This document shows positions 1 through 5,144 of a stretch of 5,379 bases of DNA, piece by piece. The notes under the pieces are model-generated. The model made no database searches and had not been told where the DNA came from. It saw only the letters and a program-made list of their open reading frames with translations. The translations under genes and the position numbers were made by a program. Location: positions 1-5,379 of the forward strand of contig DASVWG010000171.1 in assembly GCA_036389695.1 (NCBI GenBank), in the 5' to 3' direction. This DNA comes from JALZHR01 sp036389695 (GTDB lineage Bacteria > Acidobacteriota > Blastocatellia > Pyrinomonadales > Pyrinomonadaceae). The number at the start of each line of letters is the position of its first letter. Within the stretch, counting starts at the first letter, position 1.

Positions 1-32
1 AATCTCCGCCCTTGCTCACGCGCGGGCTTCTG
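1..32. repeat. REP-like repeat fragment at window edge
   Basis: A GC-rich element just downstream of the peptidase gene. On the plus strand it reads GCCC (8-11), a loop of 12 bases, then GGGC (24-27) followed by TTCT. The stem and the 3' GGGCTTCT match one arm of the inverted repeat at 5040-5066, but the 8-base core of the loop is GCTCACGC here and GCGTGAGC there, its reverse complement. The window ends at base 1, so a partner arm cannot be seen. It may act as a 3'-end hairpin for the peptidase transcript; no clear U-tract follows it on the minus strand within the window. Confidence 0.55.
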
Positions 33-42
33 CCTTTTTATA

Positions 43-2118
43 TTATTTTCCGGTCAGTTCCCGCGCTAAATCCTGCGCGTCGTAGAGCTTGCGCAAAACT
101 TCGAGAATCGCGGCGCTGTGGACGCCGACGGCGCGGCTGCCTTCTTCTTCCTCGATATACCAGTAGCGGTTGGAAAGTTTTTGCAGATTGCTGTCGAAGT
201 TTAAGCCGACGAGCTCCGCGTTGCGATTGATGACGGGCGAGCCGGACATTCCGCCGATGGTGTCCGCCGAATAAACGAAATTCAGCGGCGTCGAAAGGTC
301 TAATTTGCCGCGCCCTTCCTTGTAACGCGCCGGTAAATTATAAGGCGGTTTTTCGCCGAAGCTTTCGGCGCGGTCGTATAAGCCGAAAAACGTCGTTTTA
401 AACGGCACGAGCGTCGTGTCTTCTTCGTAGCCCAAGACTCTGCCGGAAGTCAGCCGCACGTTGAAATTCGCGTCGGGCGGAACAGTTTTGCCGTAGACCG
501 CAAAACGCGCTTTCGCGATTTTTTCGCCCGCGCTCGCCTCGACGCTCGCGATTTTTTCCTCGTTCCACGCGCGCAGCTCGCGGATAACCGGCTCGACATT
601 TCGCGCCATGACAATCATCGGGTCGGTAGATTTCGCAATCGCGTCCGCGCCGCCGTCCAGTAAAGCTTTGCGCGCCGCGACGTCTTTCAACTGCGTTCCC
701 TGAACCGCTCGTTTTGCGGCTTCGGCGGGCGTCAAGCCATTGAGCGCGGCTTTGATAAACGGGTCGTTCGCGCCCAATGTTTTCAAGCCTTCTTCGAGCC
801 ACGCCGTCAAAGCGTATTCTTCGAGTTCGGGATAAAACGGCGCGGTCGAAAGCAAATTGGCTTTGAGCGATTCGAGATTCGAGTCGCGGAATTCGGCGTA
901 ACGCTGCGCGTTCGGCTTTTTGATTTCCTCGCCGTAGCGGACAATCTGCGAGGCGATCGAGCCGAGACGCGAAGGCGACAGCGTGGAAAACGACAGACGA
1001 TTCGACATTGCCGGAAGCTCACGATAAGCCGCCGCAATCTGCTCCCACGCGGGCGCATACATTTTCTGCAATTCGGCGTTTTTCGCCAGCGCGTCCTTTA
1101 ACGCTTTTTCCTCCGACTCTTTCCGGGCGAACATTCGCGGGTTCCGCAAGCCTTCCTGCTGACCGACCAGACGCTTGAGCGCATTATTAAAAGAGCGGAT
1201 TCCGCCGCCCGCCTGACGCGCCTGTTCCGCGCCGCGCTTGCCGTAATTTTCCAGAATGTCGCGCCGCAGCGTCCAGACTTTTTGCTGCAAAGGATTGCCG
1301 ACGTCGCGCTGATAGGCAAGCTGCGCGACCGTTAAAAGCCGCGCCGTCGAGCCGGGACTGCCCGAAGCGATGACGAATTCGCCTTCATTCGGTCCCGTCT
1401 CCGACCATTTGAAATAATTCGGCGTTTTCGCGGGCTGACCGTTTTCATACGCGCGAAAGAACGTGAAATCCAAATCGTGACGCGGAAAAGTGAAGTTGTC
1501 GTAATCGCCGCCGAAAAAGGCGATTTGTTCTTCGGGCGCGAAAACCAGCCGCACGTCCGTGTATTTTTTGTGCCGGTAAAGCCAGTATTCGCCGCCGCTG
1601 TAGAGCGACACGACGTCGCTTTTCAAGCCGGTTTTTTCGGTCGATTCCTTTTCAATCTGCGCGATAACGACGCGGCGCTGCGCGTTTGCCTCCAGGTCTG
1701 ACGCGCCCGTTTTGACGGCGGATTGAACGCGCTCGGTGACGTTTTCGTAAGAGACTAGCACGTTGAGTTCGAGGTCTGACGTTTTCAATTCTTCGGCGCG
1801 TGTGCGAGCGTAAAAACCGTCGCGCGTGTAATTCTTTTCCTTTGTCGAAAGCTTTTGCAATTGCCCTTCGGCGACGTGTTGATTCGTTACCAGCAAACCG
1901 TCGGGCGAGACGAAACCGCCGGAGCCGCCGTCGTTTATCCTGACGGAAGCGAGACGAACTTTTTCCAGCCATTCGGCGGTCGGCTCAAAGTTGTAACGCT
2001 CTTTCCACTGCCGGAGCGGCGGATTGTCAAAAGTCCACATTCCCTCGTCGGCGCGCGCCGCGAAAGGAACGCCGATTAAAAAGCTGAAAAGCAATAAAAG
2101 GGCTGATATTTTTTTCAT
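43..2118 (-). CDS. Secreted S46 family dipeptidyl-peptidase (DPP7/DPP11-like)
   Basis: Exported serine exopeptidase of 691 residues that should release dipeptides from the N-termini of oligopeptides in the periplasm. Residues 1-23 are a signal peptide: MKK, a Leu/Phe-rich core, then AARA-DE as a plausible signal peptidase I site. The chymotrypsin-like S46 triad is visible as H81 (in LVTNQHVA), D217 (in FPRHDLDF) and S625 (in GGMSGSP); the helical cap domain lies between, roughly 270-540. The length suits the family (about 700). The residue 18 after the catalytic Ser, which separates DPP7 (Gly) from DPP11 (Arg or Ser), is S643 in FDSN, so acidic P1 preference is possible. The Trp expected after the substrate-binding Asn is Phe (N208-F209). 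The ATG at 2118 is chosen because GGAG lies 9 bases upstream; an in-frame TTG at 2136 would place that site inside the gene and spoil the signal peptide. Family call is firm; specificity is inferred. Confidence 0.95.
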   Translation of the reverse strand: MKKISALLLLFSFLIGVPFAARADEGMWTFDNPPLRQWKERYNFEPTAEWLEKVRLASVRINDGGSGGFVSPDGLLVTNQHVAEGQLQKLSTKEKNYTRDGFYARTRAEELKTSDLELNVLVSYENVTERVQSAVKTGASDLEANAQRRVVIAQIEKESTEKTGLKSDVVSLYSGGEYWLYRHKKYTDVRLVFAPEEQIAFFGGDYDNFTFPRHDLDFTFFRAYENGQPAKTPNYFKWSETGPNEGEFVIASGSPGSTARLLTVAQLAYQRDVGNPLQQKVWTLRRDILENYGKRGAEQARQAGGGIRSFNNALKRLVGQQEGLRNPRMFARKESEEKALKDALAKNAELQKMYAPAWEQIAAAYRELPAMSNRLSFSTLSPSRLGSIASQIVRYGEEIKKPNAQRYAEFRDSNLESLKANLLSTAPFYPELEEYALTAWLEEGLKTLGANDPFIKAALNGLTPAEAAKRAVQGTQLKDVAARKALLDGGADAIAKSTDPMIVMARNVEPVIRELRAWNEEKIASVEASAGEKIAKARFAVYGKTVPPDANFNVRLTSGRVLGYEEDTTLVPFKTTFFGLYDRAESFGEKPPYNLPARYKEGRGKLDLSTPLNFVYSADTIGGMSGSPVINRNAELVGLNFDSNLQKLSNRYWYIEEEEGSRAVGVHSAAILEVLRKLYDAQDLARELTGK

Positions 2119-2127
2119 AAAATTGGT

Positions 2128-2131
2128 CTCC
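2128..2131 (-). promoter_or_regulatory. Ribosome binding site of the S46 peptidase
   Basis: GGAG on the minus strand, 9 bases before the ATG at 2118. It decides the start: the alternative TTG codon at 2136 lies upstream of this site and would add six residues before the signal peptide. Confidence 0.75.
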
Positions 2132-2209
2132 GTCAAAGAAAACGATGAGCGCGAGACTGCTCATTCAAGATTTTCGCATCTGGTTTTTTATAAGATTTTA
2201 CTACGTAAT

Positions 2210-2317
2210 AGTGGTAAACGGTAAGCGGTAAGTTGCAGTTGCAAAGTATCGAGTTTTAAACAAAAACTCGAAATTCAAAACCACGAACTTACCACTTACC
2301 GCTTACCGTTTACCACT
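2210..2317. repeat. Nested inverted repeat made of 7-bp GGTAARY units
   Basis: Perfect 24-bp arms at 2210-2233 and 2294-2317 enclose a 60-bp spacer. The arms are tandem heptamers: GGTAAAC, GGTAAGC, GGTAAGT on the plus strand at 2213-2233, and on the other side four units in reverse complement (2287-2314), the innermost being an extra copy. Inside the spacer is a second perfect hairpin, TCGAGTTTT (2249-2257) with AAAACTCGA (2263-2271) and a 5-base loop, plus a small TTGCA/TGCAA pair (2233-2244). It sits between the stop of the small membrane protein and the start of the peptidase gene. No U-tract follows on the minus strand, so it is not a typical terminator. It could be a mobile repeat, a transcript-end structure or a protein binding array. 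Confidence 0.9.
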
Positions 2318-2332
2318 TAAAGCAATTTTGCT

Positions 2333-2485
2333 TTATTTGTTGCGTTTTTGCGCGTTCGTCATTTTCCAGACGAGCAGCGCGATGCAGGTCGTTAGAACGA
2401 AAAAATACAAAAGCGAAAATTCGGTGAACAGAAAAACCGTAAAATTCACATAAATACCGATGACTCCAATCCACAGCCAGTTCAT
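2333..2485 (-). CDS. Small two-helix membrane protein, function unknown
   Basis: A 50-residue hydrophobic protein with ATG start and TAA stop. I do not recognise the family. Two stretches look membrane-spanning: residues 3-20 (rich in Trp, Ile, Val and Phe) and 24-40 (SLLYFFVLTTCIALLVW), separated by a short turn containing E22. The tail K41-K50 carries four Lys/Arg (KMTNAQKRNK), predicting a cytoplasmic C-terminus and a helical-hairpin topology. Support for a real gene is the AAAGGAG ribosome binding site 8 bases before the ATG and the coherent hydrophobic composition. A 69-codon frame over the same bases (2310-2519) has no such site and a composition typical of noise. The gene starts 109 bases after the stop of the CitE-like gene on the same strand and could be co-transcribed with it. 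A weak AAAGCA/TGCTTT hairpin (2319-2334) overlaps its stop codon. Confidence 0.75.
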   Translation of the reverse strand: MNWLWIGVIGIYVNFTVFLFTEFSLLYFFVLTTCIALLVWKMTNAQKRNK

Positions 2486-2493
2486 AAGCGCGT

Positions 2494-2500
2494 CTCCTTT
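2494..2500 (-). promoter_or_regulatory. Strong ribosome binding site of the small membrane protein
   Basis: AAAGGAG on the minus strand, 8 bases before the ATG at 2485. It is the best Shine-Dalgarno match in the window and the main evidence that the 50-codon frame is translated. Confidence 0.8.
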
Positions 2501-2525
2501 CAGGAATGAAAACTGACAAATTTAC

Positions 2526-2545
2526 GTTGTCTTTTGCCGGACAAC
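2526..2545. other. Short inverted repeat upstream of the small gene
   Basis: GTTGTC (2526-2531) and GACAAC (2540-2545) form a 6-bp stem with an 8-base loop in the 109-bp gap between the CitE-like gene and the small membrane protein gene. It has no U-tract on either strand, so a terminator is unlikely; an operator or chance are both possible. Confidence 0.3.
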
Positions 2546-2594
2546 ACGTTTCAGAAAATCAATGAGCCAGAGGCTTGGCATCAGCAAAGATAGC

Positions 2595-3929
2595 TTATTT
2601 TTGCCGGTTCCGCAATATTTTGACAAACGAGCCGGAGCGCAGCTCTTCGAGCGTCAAGCTCGTCAAATCCTGCGCTTCCTGTTCGGTCAGAGCGCGACAA
2701 TTGATGGCGCGCAGAAAATAATTCAGTAAGCCTTGCCCGGTTGCGGCGTCGTCGAAAACGTCGCCGACGAGCGTCGCCTGCGCCGCTTTCGCGACAAAAT
2801 TCCGCAGACGCTCGGAAGCGGCGTCCAAGCCTTCAAGAAAGAAAGTGTAAACGGCGGCGTAGCGCGGCACGAATTGCGCCGGATGCAAATCCCAGCCCTG
2901 ATAAAAAGCGTTGGCGAGCGAATGCCGCGTGTGCTCGTAATGCAGACGCCACGCGCGATGCACGACCGCGCGATTTTCCGCTTCCTGCTCTGCGGTCAAT
3001 TCTCCGCGATGCGGCGCGACGGGCATAATATTCGTCGCGCCGTCAGACAGCCAGATTCCGGTTCCGCCAAAGGAAACCTGCATCACGTGCCGCGCGAAAT
3101 CGCACGCCGGATGCAGCATATCCTGATAAGCGGCGGTGATGCTGCAGCTCGCCGTGTAATCATAGGTTCCGAAATGCGCGGCGACGCAGCGCCCGCGCGC
3201 CGCTTCCAGAAACTTCGGCAGATTCGTCTCGCCGCGCTCGTTGATAATCGACTGCGTGGTTTCGACCATCATCTCCATTTTCAGCGAATCGGCGGGCAGA
3301 TTCAGACGCGTTTCGAGCAAATCGAAAATGTCGACGAGCGTCGTCACCTGCTCAGCCAGAACGATTTTCGGCAGCGTCACGACGAAATTTTCCGGCAGGC
3401 GTCCGCCGGTCGCTTCGACGAGCGTCGTCAGAAATAAATCGAGCGTGCGGATGGCGCGAGCGTGCAGTTCTTCCGAAAAAGTCTTGATGCGAATGCCGAC
3501 GAACGGCGGCAGAGTTCCGGCTTCCAAGCCTTTCGCGACTTCGCGGGCGGCGCTCGCGGCGTGACCGTCTTCTTCGGCGTCGGGGCGCGTGCCGTAGCCG
3601 TCTTCAAAGTCGATGCGAAAATCTTCGACCGGCTCGCGCTGAAGCTTTTCGCGCACGCGCTCGTAAATCGTGTCGGCGAGTTTACCGGGCAATTCCAGCA
3701 CTTCAGCAAGCGTCTGCGCGTCCGGCGCGTAAGTTTCAAAAGCTCGCACGGCAAGCCCGCCGAGACGCGGCGCGGTGTCGGATTTAAAAAGATGCGCGCC
3801 GCCGTAAACCGTATGCACCGGCTGCCGCCGACCGGATTCGCCCGGATAACGCGCCGCAAACGTGGCGAGCGAAGATTTTAAAGCGCCGGTAATTTCCCGC
3901 AATGATTCCTCAGAAAGTGTTGATGCCAT
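2595..3929 (-). CDS. CitE/HpcH-like aldolase-fold protein (DUF6986-type), function unknown
   Basis: A 444-residue cytosolic protein resembling the CitE / HpcH / malate-synthase type of TIM-barrel enzymes that make or break C-C bonds. Visible signatures in order: HTVYGGAHLF (39-48), RIDFEDGYGTRPDAEED (105-121), GIRIKTF with R147, LPKI (186-189), MMVETTQSI with E223, HFGTYDYTAS with D257, and GWDLHPAQF (345-353), which matches the His-Pro-x-Gln motif near the end of CitE barrels. By family analogy R147 would bind a carboxylate or phosphate and E223 and D257 a Mg ion. It is longer than CitE (about 300) because of an N-terminal extension and a helical tail. I believe such proteins are annotated DUF6986 or, misleadingly, 'phosphoenolpyruvate kinase'; no kinase motif is seen. 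It lies 227 bp downstream of urate oxidase on the same strand, suggesting a role in purine-ureide breakdown. The start is the only plausible one (in-frame stop upstream), but its nearest AAAGGAA lies 17 bases away, so initiation may be weak. Fold fairly sure, reaction unknown. Confidence 0.88.
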   Translation of the reverse strand: MASTLSEESLREITGALKSSLATFAARYPGESGRRQPVHTVYGGAHLFKSDTAPRLGGLAVRAFETYAPDAQTLAEVLELPGKLADTIYERVREKLQREPVEDFRIDFEDGYGTRPDAEEDGHAASAAREVAKGLEAGTLPPFVGIRIKTFSEELHARAIRTLDLFLTTLVEATGGRLPENFVVTLPKIVLAEQVTTLVDIFDLLETRLNLPADSLKMEMMVETTQSIINERGETNLPKFLEAARGRCVAAHFGTYDYTASCSITAAYQDMLHPACDFARHVMQVSFGGTGIWLSDGATNIMPVAPHRGELTAEQEAENRAVVHRAWRLHYEHTRHSLANAFYQGWDLHPAQFVPRYAAVYTFFLEGLDAASERLRNFVAKAAQATLVGDVFDDAATGQGLLNYFLRAINCRALTEQEAQDLTSLTLEELRSGSFVKILRNRQK

Positions 3930-3993
3930 ATAATTATTAACGATTATTCCTTTCGTTTTCTGTCATGTAATAGAAAAGATTCGGCGTCGAAAC

Positions 3994-4133
3994 GAATGTA
4001 GGGGCACGCCCGCGTGCCTGCCCAAAGCGTCTGAAAAGACGCTAATCAATTCTGATTACATTCAACATTGAATATGTTTAAAACGCTTTTCGCTGCGCTC
4101 ATTGGGCAGGCACGCGGGCGTGCCCCTACATTC
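3994..4133. repeat. 32-bp-arm inverted repeat, BIME-like (two GTAG-hairpin units)
   Basis: Perfect 32-bp arms at 3994-4025 and 4102-4133 around a 76-bp spacer, between urate oxidase and the CitE-like gene. Each arm is itself a hairpin: GGCACGC, CC, GCGTGCC (7-bp stem). Each begins with GTAG at its outer edge (3998-4001 on plus; 4126-4129 as CTAC, so GTAG on minus). GTAG followed by a GC-rich hairpin is the known layout of REP units, and two inverted units form a BIME. No target-site duplication is evident (flanks AAAC and CTTG). In the transcript the arms could pair as a 32-bp duplex. Confidence 0.9.
4026..4073. other. Chain of three small hairpins in the repeat spacer
   Basis: Immediately inside the left arm: AGCGTCT-GAAA-AGACGCT (4026-4043), a 7-bp stem with a GNRA-type tetraloop; TAATCA-ATTC-TGATTA (4043-4058), a 6-bp stem; and ATTCAA-CA-TTGAAT (4060-4073), a 6-bp inverted repeat whose 2-base gap would force opening of the end pairs. 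They follow one another almost without gap. The second and third are AT-rich and individually weak. Confidence 0.55.
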
Positions 4134-4156
4134 CTTGTTGCGCGGCTTCCAATCCT

Positions 4157-5002
4157 TTAACGCGACAGACGCGCTTCAATCAAGCCGTGCGGCTCGTCGG
4201 TCGGCATAAAAATCCGGTTGTCGTTTTCCAAGCCGAACCGCGTAAAATCAACCGGCAGGCAATGAATATTCGGCAGCGAAAACGATATTTCCGCCACGTC
4301 CGCGAATTTTTCCAGGACGGCTCCGCCCATTGCGTAAAGCGTGTGCTGAACCGATAAGCTGTCGTGCCCGGCAAAAGTTTCGATAATCGTCTGCCGCACA
4401 TTGCGCCAGTTTTCGCCCGTCGCGGCTTCCGTGTTGGCGTAGCGCCAGCCGGCTTTGACGGAAGTGCAGAAAATCCGGTCGGTCGATTCCGGCAAAGTCG
4501 TGTAGCAGTCTTTGATAAAGCCTACAAAACCGGATTTGGTCGTTTTCAGAACGATTAAATCTTCGATGCCGGATTCAATCGTCACCGCGTCGCGCGCGGC
4601 GCTGACGGTCGTCGTGCGTTTTTCGTCGCTGCCTTTGATAAAGGAATGCTGATGCGGCTCGCCGTTAATGGCAATTCGCGTCCAGCCGTGCTCGTCGATT
4701 TTGATGATAACGCGCGAGACCTGATGGTTGTTTGCCAGAAAATGATTTCCCAGCCGCAGCGCAAACGTCTCGATTTCCTCGATTTCTTCGGTCTGCTGCG
4801 ACAGCGCGTAAACCGTATTTTTCATCGTGTCGGTCGGCAGGCATTTGGCGTTGTCGCCGGTCGTGTGAATGTCCGTAAAATCGCCTTCAAAAGCGACGCG
4901 GACGGTCAGGTTCTGCAATTCGTGACGCTCGCCTTCACGCGCGACTTTCATCAAACGCACACGCGCTTTGCCGTAATTATTCTGCACTAATTTGACTGGC
5001 AT
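4157..5002 (-). CDS. Urate oxidase (uricase)
   Basis: Cofactor-free oxidase converting urate, O2 and water to 5-hydroxyisourate and H2O2, the first step of urate breakdown. The 281 residues match the family length (about 300) and form the two tandem T-fold domains. Residues known from Aspergillus flavus uricase are all recognisable: catalytic K12 (NNYGKARVR), T57-D58 (PTDTMKNT), F159 (SGFVGF) and R176 (ESTDRI), then V218-Q219 (SVQHT) and N245, H247 (LPNIH). The N-terminal KLVQNNYGK is typical of bacterial forms and supports the ATG at 5002, although no clear Shine-Dalgarno precedes it. The gene lies 142 bp downstream of the 5-hydroxyisourate hydrolase gene, which uses its product, with an inverted repeat between them; the arm of that repeat ends 28 bases before the ATG. 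Bacterial names include pucL, uaZ and uox. The H2O2 made implies a catalase or peroxidase elsewhere. Confidence 0.97.
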   Translation of the reverse strand: MPVKLVQNNYGKARVRLMKVAREGERHELQNLTVRVAFEGDFTDIHTTGDNAKCLPTDTMKNTVYALSQQTEEIEEIETFALRLGNHFLANNHQVSRVIIKIDEHGWTRIAINGEPHQHSFIKGSDEKRTTTVSAARDAVTIESGIEDLIVLKTTKSGFVGFIKDCYTTLPESTDRIFCTSVKAGWRYANTEAATGENWRNVRQTIIETFAGHDSLSVQHTLYAMGGAVLEKFADVAEISFSLPNIHCLPVDFTRFGLENDNRIFMPTDEPHGLIEARLSR

Positions 5003-5030
5003 ATTTTTAAAAATGTTATCGGAAATCTAA

Positions 5031-5135
5031 AAAGTGTCAGTAGCCCAAGCGTGAGCGCGGGCTTCTCGACAAATGGAAATTATCTTGAGTTTCTAAACGC
5101 CAAGCCCGCGCTCACGCTTGGGCTACTGATACTTT
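5031..5135. repeat. 34-bp-arm inverted repeat, BIME-like (two GTAG-hairpin units)
   Basis: Arms 5031-5064 and 5102-5135 match in 33 of 34 positions around a 37-bp spacer; the exception (5036 against 5130) would be a G-U pair in plus-strand RNA. Each arm starts near its outer end with GTAG (5040-5043 on plus; 5123-5126 as CTAC) and then has an AGCCC / GGGCT stem (5042-5046 with 5059-5063), the REP-unit layout also seen at 3994-4133 with a different sequence. TCTAAA occurs on both sides (5026-5031 and 5139-5144), possibly a target duplication but short enough to be chance. The repeat fills most of the gap between the hydrolase and urate oxidase genes. Confidence 0.9.
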
Positions 5136-5144
5136 CTGTCTAAA

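Noticed and set aside
2119..2136. TTG start giving six extra residues to the S46 peptidase.
   Set aside because: The ribosome binding site would fall inside the coding sequence, and the signal peptide begins properly at the ATG at 2118.
2210..2317. CRISPR array or replication iterons.
   Set aside because: Units are 7 bp without spacers and are arranged as an inverted pair; no cas or rep gene or AT-rich origin region is nearby.
2310..2519. A 69-codon minus-strand frame over the small gene.
   Set aside because: No ribosome binding site at a suitable distance, and no coherent hydrophobic or domain pattern. The 50-codon frame at 2333-2485 has both.
2733..3437. A 234-codon open frame on the plus strand.
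   Set aside because: It lies wholly antisense to the CitE-like gene, is Arg-rich without recognisable motifs, and is explained by GC-skewed codon use of the real gene.
2595..3929. Malate synthase or phosphoenolpyruvate kinase as a firm name for the CitE-like protein.
   Set aside because: Length and motifs differ from malate synthase A or G, and no nucleotide-binding kinase motif is visible.
3930..3993. Sigma-70-like promoter upstream of the CitE-like gene (TATTAC with a TTCGTT 18 bases upstream).
   Set aside because: The -35 match is poor and similar matches arise by chance in this AT-rich stretch.
3994..4133. Rho-independent terminators at the long palindromes.
   Set aside because: Arms are separated by 76 bases (37 at 5031-5135) and no U-tract follows on the minus strand. 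They may affect transcript ends but do not have terminator form.
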